Source: Streptomyces griseoruber
GTDB lineage: Bacteria; Actinomycetota; Actinomycetes; Streptomycetales; Streptomycetaceae
DNA length: 64,000 bases
NCBI RefSeq assembly: GCF_001514205.1
Contig: NZ_KQ948779.1
Span: 134,955-198,954 of the forward strand
Direction of reading: 5' to 3'
Translations under genes and position numbers: made by a program
The notes under the pieces: generated by a model
Database searches by the model: none
Told to the model about the DNA's origin: nothing
Seen by the model: only the letters and a program-made list of their open reading frames with translations
Shown: positions 44,178 through 53,501 of the stretch, piece after piece
Numbering within the stretch: the first letter of the stretch is position 1
Layout: every line of letters starts with the position of its first letter

Positions 44178-45946
44178 AGACCCGTCGTCTGTTCGCCTCC
44201 TGCGCGGCCGTGTTCACGGCCGGCGTCGCGCTCGCGCTGGCTCCTTCCACCAGCGCGAGCGCACACCCCCTCGGCAACTTCACCGTCAACCGCTACGACG
44301 GTCTCGTCGCCGCGCCGGGACACCTGCGCGTCGACCATGTCGAGGACCTCGCCGAGATCCCGGCGACCCAGGCCAAGCCCGATCTGAAGCGGCTCGGCAC
44401 CACCGAGTGGGCCCGGCAGCGGTGCGAGAGCGCCGCGAGCGGCAGCAGGCTCACCGTCGACGGCGAGGCCGTCCCCCTCACGGCCGGCCGCAGCAAAGCG
44501 GTGCTGCGGCCGGGCCAGGCCGGACTGAACACCCTCCGGGTGGAGTGCCGGCTGACCGCGGAGCTGCCCGAGAAGCGGACGTTCTCCCTCTCCTTCCACA
44601 GCGAGGGCGCCTCCACCGGCCCCGGCTGGCGCGAGATCACCGCGCGCGGGGACCGCATGACGCTCACCGAGTCCGACGTGCCGGAGAAGTCGGTGTCGGA
44701 CGAGCTGACCACGTACCCCAAGGAGCTGCTCTCCTCGCCCGCCGACACCGCGACCGCGGCGCTGACGGTACGTCCGGGCGGCGCGGCGCTCGCCGAGGAC
44801 GACGACCGGGACGCGCCCGCCGCGTCCGTCCTCCCCCGGGGCGCCGACCGCTGGACCCGGGCGCTGGACGACCTCGTCGCCCGCCAGGACCTCACCCTCG
44901 GCTTCGCCGCGCTGGCGCTGGTGATCGCCGTCGTCCTCGGCGCGATGCACGCGGTCGCCCCGGGCCACGGCAAGACCATCATGGCCGCGACCGCGGCCGC
45001 CCGCGGCGGCAAGGCCCGGATGAAGGACGTCCTGCCGCTGGCCGCGTCGGTCACCATCACCCACACCCTCGGCGTGGTCGCCCTCGGCCTGCTCGTCACC
45101 GCCGGCTCGGCGGCGGCCCCCTCGGTGATCGCCTGGCTGGGTCTGGCGAGCGGTGCCCTGGTGCTCTGCGCGGGCGTCACCCTCGCCCGCCGGGCCTGGC
45201 GCAACCGGGGACCCGGGCACGGGCACGGACACAGCCACGGCGGCCACACCCACAGCCACGGCCCCGACGGCGGCCACGCGCACGACCACGGGCACGACCA
45301 CGGGCATCCGCACGACCACTCCCCCACCCCCAGCCGTGAGCTCGTCCTCGCCGGCGCCCCGGCCGCCCGCGCGCACAGCCTCACGAAGAAGGCCCCCGCG
45401 CACCACGACCACGGTCACGAGCACGGACACGAGCACGACCACCACCCCGAACACGCGCACGACCACGAGCACGGGCACGAGCACGGGCACGAGCACGAGC
45501 ACGGGCACGAGCACGGGCACGAGCACGAGCACGGGCACAGCCATGCGCACGGTGGCCACACGCACACGCACGGCGGCCACACCCACACCCACGAAGTCGC
45601 CCCCACCCTCCGCGGCACGATCCTGCTCGGCTTCGCCGGGGGCATGGTCCCCAGCCCCTCCGCCGTGGTGGTGCTGGTCGGCGCGGCGGCGCTGGGGCAC
45701 GCCTGGTTCGGTCTGCTGCTCGTCGTCGCGTACGGCGTCGGCCTCGCGCTGACGCTGACGGCCGCCGGGTTCGCCGTGGTCAGGCTGGGGGCCGGGGCGA
45801 CCCGTCTCCTGGACCGGCAGCCGCGCTGGACGACCCACCCGGTCCTGACGCTGGCCCGCCGCAATCTGCCCGTCTGGTCCGCGCTGCTCGTCGTGGCGCT
45901 CGGGGCCGGACTGGTGCTCAAGGGGGCCGCATCCGTACTCGGCTGA
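44174..45946 (+). CDS. NicO/HoxN-like nickel-cobalt transporter with extracytoplasmic domain and His-rich loop
   Basis: A 590-residue protein. A signal peptide (ending SASAHPLG) precedes an external domain of about 210 residues (LGNFTVNRYDGLVAAPGHLR...). Six or more membrane segments follow, with the NicO signature GAMHAVAPGHGKT and ITHTLGVVALGLL in the first half and GFAGGMVPSPSAVVVLVGAA in the second. Between them is an exceptionally long His/Asp/Glu/Gly-rich cytoplasmic loop (residues about 349-472). RcnA/NicO proteins move Ni2+ or Co2+; direction cannot be read, although a His-rich loop is common in exporters. Coupled to the TPR gene. Confidence 0.92.
   Translation: MKTRRLFASCAAVFTAGVALALAPSTSASAHPLGNFTVNRYDGLVAAPGHLRVDHVEDLAEIPATQAKPDLKRLGTTEWARQRCESAASGSRLTVDGEAVPLTAGRSKAVLRPGQAGLNTLRVECRLTAELPEKRTFSLSFHSEGASTGPGWREITARGDRMTLTESDVPEKSVSDELTTYPKELLSSPADTATAALTVRPGGAALAEDDDRDAPAASVLPRGADRWTRALDDLVARQDLTLGFAALALVIAVVLGAMHAVAPGHGKTIMAATAAARGGKARMKDVLPLAASVTITHTLGVVALGLLVTAGSAAAPSVIAWLGLASGALVLCAGVTLARRAWRNRGPGHGHGHSHGGHTHSHGPDGGHAHDHGHDHGHPHDHSPTPSRELVLAGAPAARAHSLTKKAPAHHDHGHEHGHEHDHHPEHAHDHEHGHEHGHEHEHGHEHGHEHEHGHSHAHGGHTHTHGGHTHTHEVAPTLRGTILLGFAGGMVPSPSAVVVLVGAAALGHAWFGLLLVVAYGVGLALTLTAAGFAVVRLGAGATRLLDRQPRWTTHPVLTLARRNLPVWSALLVVALGAGLVLKGAASVLG
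45218..45590. repeat. In-frame GAGCAC/GGGCAC hexamer repeats coding the His-rich loop
   Basis: Alternating GAGCAC and GGGCAC hexamers, with higher-order 24- and 36-base periods, encode the HEHGHEHEHGHEH-type loop of the NicO transporter. The array is purely triplet-periodic, so expansion or contraction would change metal-binding capacity, not frame. Confidence 0.85.
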
Positions 45947-46006
45947 GCTACGTTTGTGGGGTTGCGGAGGATTTCGCCCGGATGCGATGTGCGAATGGGG
46001 GACGCC

Positions 46007-47599
46007 GTGTCCGAAGAACCGGGCAGTGACCGTCTGATCGCGGGCCGCTACCGTCTGCTGACCCCGCTCGGCGAGGGCGGCATGGGGACGGTGTGGCGGG
46101 CCCGCGACGAGGTGCTGGGCCGCGAGGTCGCGGTCAAGGAGGTGCGCGCCCCGGCGGGGCTGGCGGCCTCGGACGTCGAGCGGATGTACGCCCGGCTGGA
46201 GCGGGAGGCCTGGGCCGCGGCCCGGGTCGCCAACCGGAACGTCGTCACGGTGTACGACGTGGCCCTTCAGGACGGGCGTCCGTGGATCGTCATGGAGATC
46301 GTGCGCGGGATCTCGCTCGCCGAACTGCTGGACGCCGAGGGTCCGCTGGATCCGGCGCGCGCGGCGCACATCGGCGCGGAGGTGCTGGCCGCGCTGCGGG
46401 CCGCGCACGAGGCCGGGGTGCTGCACCGCGATGTGAAACCGGCCAATGTGCTGATGTCGAACGACGGCCGGGTGGTGCTCACCGACTTCGGCATCGCGAC
46501 CGTCGAGGGCACTTCCGCGCTGACCATGACCGGTGAGGTCATCGGCTCCCCCGAGTTCCTCGCGCCGGAGCGCGCGCTGGGGCGTACGCCGGGGCCGGAA
46601 TCGGATCTGTGGTCGCTGGGCGTGCTGCTGTACGCGGCGGTCGAGGGGAACTCGCCGTTCCGCCACGACACCCCGCTGAGCACCCTGCGCGCGATCGTCG
46701 ACGAGGAGCTGCCGCCGCCGCGGCGGGCCGGTCCCCTGGCGCCGGTGATCGAGGGGCTACTGCGCAAGGACCCGGCGGAGAGGCTGCCGGCCGAGCAGGC
46801 CGAGCAGGATCTGCGGCTCGTCGCGGCGGGCGGCAGCCCGCGCCCGGGCACGCTCCGCTCCGCGCCGTACGCGCCCTACGCGCCGACCGTCGCGACGCCG
46901 CCGACCCCGGTGGAGCCCTTCCGCCAGGAGGCGCCGCCGCCCGCCCCGTCGTGGGCGGACACCGGTGCCGGCCGGGAGGAACGCGGGCGCAACCGGACGG
47001 TGTTCGTCGTCGGGGTGGTGGTGCTGGCGCTGGCGGTCGCCGGGCTGACATACGGACTGCTGAACCGGGGCGACGACGACCAGGGCGGTTCCGGAGCGGC
47101 CACCAGCAGCCAGACGCAGGGGCTGAGTTCGACGCCGTCCCCGCAGAAGAGCAGCGAGACGCCGAGCGATTCGCCGAGTCCGAGTCACCGTGCCTCGTCC
47201 GCCGCGCCGCAGCAGACCGTCTCGGTCTCCGTCACCGGCGCGAACACGGACTACCGCGGCTCCTGTCCGCCGCCGAACGACTCCGCGCCGGCCTTCACGG
47301 CCACGATCACGGTCGGGCGGCTGCCGGCCACGGTGACCTACCGCTGGGTGGCGAAGGACGGCGAGCTGTCCGGCCAGACCTGGAAGACGCTCGAGTTCCC
47401 GTCGGGCGGCGGGAAGTCGAAGCAGGACAAGGTGGTGCTGTCGACGTACGCGGAGAACGGGACGTACGAGAACGCGATCCGGGTCGAGGTGAGCGATCCG
47501 GTGAAGGCGACCTCCGCGTACGTGCCGTTCTCGGTCACCTGCGAGACGGAGACCCCGACGGGCGGGGCCTCCCCCTCGTCCTCGCCGAGCGGCGAGTGA
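46007..47599 (+). CDS. Ser/Thr protein kinase (PknB type) with extracellular domain
   Basis: A 530-residue kinase starting at GTG (MSEEPGSDRLIAGRYRLL); GGGGGAC lies just upstream, which favours it over ATG 45995. Kinase motifs: LGEGGMGTVWRA, VAVKEVRAP, HRDVKPANVLMS, DFGIATVEG, SPEFLAPERALG. A proline-rich juxtamembrane stretch leads to one membrane helix (VFVVGVVVLALAVAGLTYGL, residues about 335-355), a Ser/Thr-rich stalk and an external beta-rich domain with two cysteines (RGSCPPPNDSAP, FSVTCETETP). No PASTA repeats. Ligand unknown. Confidence 0.93.
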   Translation: MSEEPGSDRLIAGRYRLLTPLGEGGMGTVWRARDEVLGREVAVKEVRAPAGLAASDVERMYARLEREAWAAARVANRNVVTVYDVALQDGRPWIVMEIVRGISLAELLDAEGPLDPARAAHIGAEVLAALRAAHEAGVLHRDVKPANVLMSNDGRVVLTDFGIATVEGTSALTMTGEVIGSPEFLAPERALGRTPGPESDLWSLGVLLYAAVEGNSPFRHDTPLSTLRAIVDEELPPPRRAGPLAPVIEGLLRKDPAERLPAEQAEQDLRLVAAGGSPRPGTLRSAPYAPYAPTVATPPTPVEPFRQEAPPPAPSWADTGAGREERGRNRTVFVVGVVVLALAVAGLTYGLLNRGDDDQGGSGAATSSQTQGLSSTPSPQKSSETPSDSPSPSHRASSAAPQQTVSVSVTGANTDYRGSCPPPNDSAPAFTATITVGRLPATVTYRWVAKDGELSGQTWKTLEFPSGGGKSKQDKVVLSTYAENGTYENAIRVEVSDPVKATSAYVPFSVTCETETPTGGASPSSSPSGE

Positions 47600-47603
47600 T
47601 GCA

Positions 47604-48410
47604 TCAGGCCGCGCTGGTGAGCACCGGCAGGTAGCCACCCGACTGACCGGAGGCGGTCGGGTGGTAGGACTCGCCGATGTTGAGCAGGTTGAGGCTGTGC
47701 AGCCAGGAGCTGCCGGAGCAGATCTCGTGGCCGCTGAACGCGGTGCGGACGTCGCCGAAGGTGAAGCCGTGCGCGGCGGCGCGGCGGGCGACGGCGGCGT
47801 CGAGGTAGTCGGCCGCGTTGTTGATGGCGGAGCGCTTGGTCTCGGACAGTCCGAGGCAGACCGTGCCGAGCTTGTAGAAGCGGGGGTAGCCGAGGACGAC
47901 GACCTCGGCGTTGGGCGCCTTGGAGCTGATGGCCGAGTAGACGGTGTCGAGCTTGCCGGGGAGCGTCGAGTCGACGTACGCCCGGGCCGTGTTGATGCGG
48001 CTGACGCAGGTGCTGTCGGAGCTGGTGACGCAGGTCGTCATGACGTCGGCGAAGCCGGCGTCGTTGCCGCCGACGCTGATCGAGACGAGGCCGGTGGAGG
48101 AGTTCAGCCCGCCGAGCTGACTCGCCAGAACTTCATCCGTTCGGGCGCCCGAGCACGCGGCGAACGTGAACGAGGAGGGTGAGTGGGCGGCGTTCCAGAG
48201 GTACGGATACGCCTTGGTGCTGCGCTTGCAGCTGCCGCTGGAGCTGATGTAGCTGCCCGCTCCGACTCCGGAGGAGTAGGAGTCGCCGAGCGCCACATAG
48301 CCGCCGCTGGCGGCGAGTTGGGACGCGTGCGCGGCGGTCGCCCCGGTGAGGGCGGCGGCGGTGGCGAGGAGGAGTGAGCTCAGGAATACGACAAGTCGGG
48401 AACGTCTCAT
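47604..48410 (-). CDS. Secreted SGNH/GDSL lipase-esterase
   Basis: A 268-residue precursor with a signal peptide (MRRSRLVVFLSSLLLATAAA..., cleaved near AAHAS). The catalytic blocks are all present: GDSYSSG with Ser44, SQLGG/ISVGGNDAGF for the oxyanion Asn, and ESYHPTASGQ with the His. Six cysteines could form three disulfides as in Streptomyces GDSL lipases. SD GGGAGG lies before the ATG at 48410. It ends four bases from the convergent kinase gene. Function: extracellular lipid or ester hydrolysis. Confidence 0.96.
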   Translation of the reverse strand: MRRSRLVVFLSSLLLATAAALTGATAAHASQLAASGGYVALGDSYSSGVGAGSYISSSGSCKRSTKAYPYLWNAAHSPSSFTFAACSGARTDEVLASQLGGLNSSTGLVSISVGGNDAGFADVMTTCVTSSDSTCVSRINTARAYVDSTLPGKLDTVYSAISSKAPNAEVVVLGYPRFYKLGTVCLGLSETKRSAINNAADYLDAAVARRAAAHGFTFGDVRTAFSGHEICSGSSWLHSLNLLNIGESYHPTASGQSGGYLPVLTSAA

Positions 48411-48746
48411 GGAACCTCCCTTTAGCAGGATCTCTGCCACAACGTTCGTAGCAACAGCGCATGTTGACGGGAAGTGTCCATGCCAAGACTTTTCGGGCGC
48501 TCGCCGCGCTTTCCCCGCGCGCCCCCCATGCCTTCATTACGTGCCCATGACAGGTTTGTCGTCAGCCCCTCAACTCCCTTCTCACCGAGCGCACTCCGCA
48601 AGGCCGGTCCCCGCGAGCACCCCACCGCCTCCGGGGACCCCGCGCGACGACACGGCGCATTCCCGGACTTCCGGATATCGGCGACACACCCCGCGCACCT
48701 CGGAAACCGGGTGCACGGGGCGGCCTCGTGCCGGATCATGGCGGGC
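48411..48746. other. Intergenic region, divergent promoters
   Basis: This 336-base stretch between the lipase and the AAA gene has no convincing gene. It is less GC-rich near the lipase (48420-48480), where CAACATGCGCTGTTG and ACGAACGTTGT give short imperfect dyads that may be part of its promoter. The half near the AAA gene shows nothing I can identify. Confidence 0.5.
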
Positions 48747-49841
<1,095 letters not shown>

Positions 49842-49859
49842 GGGTGCTTTGATGGAGGT

Positions 49860-50636
49860 ATGACCCTGTACGTCGGCACGTCCGGCTGGCAGTACAAGGA
49901 CTGGCGTGAGGTCCTGTACCCGGTCGAGGTGCCCGTGCGGCGGTGGCTCGAGGAGTACGCCGAGCATTTCGCCACCGTCGAGATCAACAACGCCTTCTAC
50001 CGGCTGCCGTCCCGGGACACCTTCGCGTCCTGGGCCGAGCGCGTCCCGCCGGACTTCGTGGTCGCGGTCAAGGCGAGCCGCTATCTGACCCACATCAAGC
50101 GGCTGCGCGACCCGGCGGAGCCGGTGCACCGCCTGATGGACCACGCGGCCGGCCTGGGCGCCCGGCTGGGTCCCGTGCTGCTCCAGCTCCCGCCGACCCT
50201 GCGCGCCGATCCCGAGCTGCTGGACACCTGTCTGTCCCGCTTCCCCGCCGGCACCCGGGTGGCGGTCGAGCCGCGCCACCCGTCCTGGTGGATCCCGCCG
50301 GTCCGCGAGGTCCTGCGGGCCCGGGGCGCGGCCCTGTGCTGGGCCGACGTGGAGTCCCGCCCGGCCACCCCGCTGTGGCGGACCGCCGAGTGGGGCTATG
50401 TCCGCTTCCACGAGGGCCGCGCCAGCCCCTGGCCCCGCTACGGCCAGCACGCCCTGGAGACCTGGATCGACCGCATCGCGACGACCTGGTCCGACCGCGA
50501 CGACGTGTACGCCTACTTCAACAACGACCCGGGCGGTGCCGCGGTGGGCGACGCGGCCCTGTTCGGCAGAACGGCCCAGCGAGCGGGCCTGCCGGTGACC
50601 CGCACCCCGCGGGCACTGGCCACCCGCTCACGGTGA
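49860..50636 (+). CDS. DUF72 (YecE-like) TIM-barrel protein
   Basis: A 258-residue protein starting MTLYVGTSGWQYKDWREVLY, the usual DUF72 N-terminus (TSGW). Conserved internal motifs: EINNAFYRLPSRDTFASWAE, VAVKASRYLTHIKRL, VLLQLPPTLRAD, VAVEPRHPSW and YAYFNNDPGGAAV. The fold is a TIM barrel with an unknown substrate. It starts 19 bases after the AAA gene, so the two may be cotranscribed. Confidence 0.94.
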   Translation: MTLYVGTSGWQYKDWREVLYPVEVPVRRWLEEYAEHFATVEINNAFYRLPSRDTFASWAERVPPDFVVAVKASRYLTHIKRLRDPAEPVHRLMDHAAGLGARLGPVLLQLPPTLRADPELLDTCLSRFPAGTRVAVEPRHPSWWIPPVREVLRARGAALCWADVESRPATPLWRTAEWGYVRFHEGRASPWPRYGQHALETWIDRIATTWSDRDDVYAYFNNDPGGAAVGDAALFGRTAQRAGLPVTRTPRALATRSR

Positions 50637-50644
50637 CCCGCCCG

Positions 50645-51013
50645 TCACCCCTGATAGGCCGCCCGCAGGGCGTCCCGTACCGCCGCCGTCGCCTGCTCCT
50701 CGCTCAGCCCCAGCCGCACCACCCGCTCGGCATAGGCCTGCCCGGCGAGCGCGGCCTCGCGCTCCGCCGCCGAGCCCGCCGCGGCCACGAAGGTCCCGTT
50801 GCGCCCCCGGGTCTCGATCACCCCGTCCGTCTCCAGCGCCCGGTACGCCTTGGCCACGGTGTTCGCCGCCAGCCCCAGCGACTCGGCGAGCCCCCGCACC
50901 GTGGGCAGCCGGTACCCCACCGGGAGCGCTCCGGACCGGGCCTGCTCGGCGATCTGTGCCCGCACCTGCTCGTACGGCGCGGCGCTCTCATCGATGTGGA
51001 TCTTCAAGGTCAC
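50645..51013 (-). CDS. GntR-family regulator, YtrA subfamily
   Basis: A 122-residue short GntR protein starting at GTG (MTLKIHIDESAAPYEQVRAQ). The winged HTH is LPVGYRLPTVRGLAESLGLA and NTVAKAYRALETDGVIETRG; only a short helical tail follows, as in YtrA-type regulators that usually control ABC transporters. No ABC genes adjoin it here. It is divergent from the GNAT gene, which may be its target. Confidence 0.92.
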   Translation of the reverse strand: MTLKIHIDESAAPYEQVRAQIAEQARSGALPVGYRLPTVRGLAESLGLAANTVAKAYRALETDGVIETRGRNGTFVAAAGSAAEREAALAGQAYAERVVRLGLSEEQATAAVRDALRAAYQG

Positions 51014-51084
51014 GGCCCGATTGTCCCCCACCCAGCCGAAAATGGGAGGCACGAGCACTTGGCCCGCCCGTAGCGTGCGCTCAC

Positions 51085-52014
51085 ATGACCGTCATCGTGC
51101 GCGATCTGCGCCCCGACGCACCTGCCGAGATCGAGGGCTTCATCCGGGTCCGGCACGCCGCGCTGCCCTATGTGTTCTTCAGCCCGGAGTCCCTGCGTCA
51201 CGCCATCTCCCTCTCCCACCCCCGCGCCCACGCCCGCAAGCTGGTCGCCGAGGAGGACGGCGAGATCATCGGCACCGCCCAGGTGGGCCTCGCCCACGAG
51301 AGCCCGGTGCCCGGCCAGGGCTTCCTCAATGTGTACGTGGACCCGGCGCGCACCGGCCGGGGCGCGGGCGCACTGCTGGTGCGCACCGCCGAGGAGCATC
51401 TGGCGGCGCACGGGGCGACGAACCTGTTCGCCTGGGTCGTGGACGAGCCCGGCAACCGGGCCTTCGCCGAGCGCCACGGCTACCGGCCGAGCCGCTCCGC
51501 GCACTTCCTGCGGCTGGATCTGGCGCACACCGCGCTGCCGCCGCTCCAGGACCCTCCGCCGGGGATCGAACTGCGCACGGCCGCCGACTTCGCGGACGAC
51601 CCCCGTCCGCTGTTCGCCCTCGACGCGGCCGTCGCGGCCGACGAACCGGGCGACATCGACGTCGAGTTCACGGACTACGAGGCCTGGGTCGCGGAGACCT
51701 GGAGATATCCCCACCTCGACCTGGAGCTGACCTCGGTCGCCGTGGCGGACGGACACCCCGTCGCCTTCAGCGTGGCCCACACCAACGGCGCCGGCCGCTA
51801 CGGCACGGGCATGACCGGCACCGTCCGTGACCACCGCGGCCGCGGCCTGGCCAAGCTCGTCAAGAACCACTCCCTGCACCGCGCCCGCGCCGCGGGGTAC
51901 ACGGAGGCGTACACCGGCAACGACTCGGACAACGGGCCGATGCTGGCGATCAACCAGTGGTTCGGATACGAGATCCGCGCGACGGAGGTGCGGTATGTCC
52001 GCGCAGTCGGCTGA
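51085..52014 (+). CDS. Tandem GNAT acetyltransferase
   Basis: A 309-residue protein with two GNAT domains. The first (residues 1 to about 150) has VYVDPARTGRGAGALLVRTA, a near-consensus acetyl-CoA loop. The second (about 160-309) has TVRDHRGRGLAKLVKNHSLH and ends NQWFGYEIRATEVRYVR. The layout resembles mycothiol synthase-like or antibiotic-modifying tandem GNATs, but I see no specific signature. It overlaps the DUF402 gene by 20 bases. Confidence 0.92.
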   Translation: MTVIVRDLRPDAPAEIEGFIRVRHAALPYVFFSPESLRHAISLSHPRAHARKLVAEEDGEIIGTAQVGLAHESPVPGQGFLNVYVDPARTGRGAGALLVRTAEEHLAAHGATNLFAWVVDEPGNRAFAERHGYRPSRSAHFLRLDLAHTALPPLQDPPPGIELRTAADFADDPRPLFALDAAVAADEPGDIDVEFTDYEAWVAETWRYPHLDLELTSVAVADGHPVAFSVAHTNGAGRYGTGMTGTVRDHRGRGLAKLVKNHSLHRARAAGYTEAYTGNDSDNGPMLAINQWFGYEIRATEVRYVRAVG

Positions 52015-52531
52015 CCCGGCCCGCCCGGTGGAGGTCGTCCTGGTCAAGGGCGGCCGCACGAAGATCCGTTACGCGGCGGAGCTGCTGTCGGACGACGGCA
52101 CGCGCATCGCCGTACGCGCCCCCTGGGCCGGTGACGGTGTGCGGGACTTCGGCTTCGTACGGTTCGAGGCGGGTGATGTCTTCACCGAGTACTACTGGCG
52201 GGACCGGTGGTACGCGGTGAAGGAGGTGCGGGCCGCGTCGGGTGCCCTGAAGGGCTGGTACTGCGATGTCACCCGCCCCGCCGTGTTCTCCGGGGAGGAG
52301 CGGGGCGAGCTGGTCGTGGAGGATCTCGACCTGGACCTGTGGCGCTCCGCCGACGGCACGGACGTACGGCGGCTGGACGAGGACGAGTTCGCGCAGAGCG
52401 GCCTGGCCCGGACCGACCCCGAGGCGGCGGCGGCCGCCGTGGCCGCCCTCGACGAACTGGAGGCGCTGGCCCGCGAGGGCGGCTTCTTCGCGACGCTGAG
52501 GGACCGAGGGACTGAGGGACTGAGGGACTGA
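51995..52531 (+). CDS. DUF402-family protein (nucleoside phosphatase/RNase-binding fold)
   Basis: A 178-residue protein starting MSAQSADPARPVEVVLVKGG. The DUF402 core shows FRFEAGDVFTEYYWRDRWYA-like residues, KEVRAASGALKGWYCDVTRP and VEDLDLDLWRSADG with the metal-binding acidic residues and DEDEF. Family members include nucleoside di/triphosphatases and FAU-1-type proteins. The ATG lies inside the preceding GNAT gene (20-base overlap). The last codons and stop are made of CTGAGGGA octamer repeats. Confidence 0.88.
   Translation: MSAQSADPARPVEVVLVKGGRTKIRYAAELLSDDGTRIAVRAPWAGDGVRDFGFVRFEAGDVFTEYYWRDRWYAVKEVRAASGALKGWYCDVTRPAVFSGEERGELVVEDLDLDLWRSADGTDVRRLDEDEFAQSGLARTDPEAAAAAVAALDELEALAREGGFFATLRDRGTEGLRD
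52496..52531 (+). repeat. Octamer repeats forming the C-terminus and stop of the DUF402 gene
   Basis: Four copies of CTGAGGGA (second with one change) plus a partial copy. Because eight is not a multiple of three and every unit contains TGA, slippage of one unit would move the stop and alter the tail. Confidence 0.8.
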
Positions 52532-52561
52532 GAGGACGGGGGCCGGAGGTCGGGGGCGGGG

Positions 52562-52587
52562 CGCCGAGGGACGCCGGCCCCTCGGCG
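52562..52587. terminator. Terminator hairpin between convergent genes
   Basis: A 9-bp stem, CGCCGAGGG with CCCTCGGCG, and an 8-base loop lies 30 bases past the DUF402 stop and nine before the methyltransferase stop. Confidence 0.7.
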
Positions 52588-52595
52588 GACGGTCG

Positions 52596-53189
52596 TCAGA
52601 CCGTCGCCACCACCGCGTACCGCTCGTCCTCCACCGGTCCGCCCCACAGGCGCGGGTCGTCCGAGAGCCGCTCCAGGCGGGTGTGCGCGGCGAGCGGGGC
52701 GAGGAGGGTGGTGAGGCGGTCCGCCGGTATGCCGACCGGGGCGACCGTCCCCCAGACGCCCTCCACCAGGACGAGGCGCCCTTGGGGCCGCAGCAGGCTC
52801 CGCCAGTGCCGCAGGACACGGGCCGGGTCGGGCAGGGCCCACAGCACATGCCGGACGAGCACGGTGTCGAAGCGCTGTTCGCCGACCGGGGGCGCCGCCG
52901 CGTCACCGAGGAGAAACACCGCGTCACGCCCGGCGAGTTTGGCGCGGGCCCGCTCGATCATCGGCGCGGACAGATCGACCCCGGTGACCCGGTGTCCCTG
53001 TTCGGCGGCGAGGAGCGAGAGGCTCCCGGTGCCGCAGCCGAGGTCGAGGACGTCACAGGCGCGCTCCGGGAGCCAGCCGAGCAGCCGGTCCGCCCAGGCG
53101 GCCCGGACCCCGGGGTCGCGCAGTCCGTGATCCGGTTCCTCGTCGAAGCTCGCCGCCTCCGCGTCCCAGTCGACACGCGCCGAAGTCAT
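52596..53189 (-). CDS. Class I SAM-dependent methyltransferase
   Basis: A 197-residue Rossmann-fold methyltransferase (Methyltransf_11/25 type). Motif I VLDLGCGTGSLSLLAAEQGH lies near residue 48, the acidic residue closing strand 2 is in VTGVDLSAPM, and VRHVLWALPDPARVLRHW follows. Start ATG 53189 has GAAGGTG upstream. Substrate unknown. Its promoter contains two 19-base direct repeats (53220-53265). Confidence 0.92.
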   Translation of the reverse strand: MTSARVDWDAEAASFDEEPDHGLRDPGVRAAWADRLLGWLPERACDVLDLGCGTGSLSLLAAEQGHRVTGVDLSAPMIERARAKLAGRDAVFLLGDAAAPPVGEQRFDTVLVRHVLWALPDPARVLRHWRSLLRPQGRLVLVEGVWGTVAPVGIPADRLTTLLAPLAAHTRLERLSDDPRLWGGPVEDERYAVVATV

Positions 53190-53219
53190 TTCGTCACCTT
53201 CCATCCGGTGTGCCCCAGA

Positions 53220-53265
53220 GTGACACCCACCACTGACACTCGAATCGTGACACCCGCCACTGACA
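53220..53265. repeat. Two 19-bp direct repeats upstream of the methyltransferase
   Basis: GTGACACCCRCCACTGACA occurs at 53220-53238 and 53247-53265, with one difference and a 27-base period. Each unit contains AGTG...CACT-type partial symmetry. They start 31 bases from the methyltransferase ATG and look like paired regulator sites or a dispersed repeat. Confidence 0.65.
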
Positions 53266-53302
53266 GAGCGAGGTTCGATGAGGAACCCTCCCGGAAAGGG
53301 TC

Positions 53303-53343
53303 TACCTCCGTGGGATCACGGAAACAGGTAGCTCTGAAGGAGG
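53303..53343 (+). promoter_or_regulatory. Structured leader with an anti-Shine-Dalgarno hairpin
   Basis: TACCT-CCGTG-GGAT-CACGG-AAAC-AGGTA folds into a 10-bp two-part stem (53303-53330). Its 5' arm contains CCTCC (53305-53309), complementary to the GGAGG (53339-53343) that lies five bases before the ATG of the small gene. Hairpin folding would free the ribosome site; pairing of CCTCC with GGAGG would hide it. CCC-GGAAA-GGG just upstream adds another hairpin. Confidence 0.5.
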
Positions 53344-53348
53344 CAGCC

Positions 53349-53483
53349 ATGCGCCGCACCACCCTGCAGAAGCCCCTGAGGAAGACGGACTCCCGCCGGA
53401 TCCGGGACGAGGCGGACGAGCGCCCCGCCGGGCGCCCCGAGGTGCGAAAGGACATCGCGCGCACCTGGTGGCCGGACGGGTGA
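53349..53483 (+). CDS. Small basic protein of 44 residues
   Basis: MRRTTLQKPLRKTDSRRIRD begins a 44-residue protein ending IARTWWPDG. A near-perfect GAAGGAGG ribosome site lies five bases before the ATG, the strongest in this region, and the codon use matches neighbouring genes. Very basic and charged with no membrane segment. The structured leader (53303-53343) may control its translation. I do not recognise the family; a small nucleic-acid- or ribosome-associated protein is possible. Confidence 0.7.
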   Translation: MRRTTLQKPLRKTDSRRIRDEADERPAGRPEVRKDIARTWWPDG

Positions 53484-53501
53484 GACAGCCCCGCGGCCCG
53501 G

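Noticed and set aside
45218..45590. CRISPR-like regular repeats
   Set aside because: Hexamer periodicity in a coding frame with no spacers. It encodes the His-rich loop of NicO.
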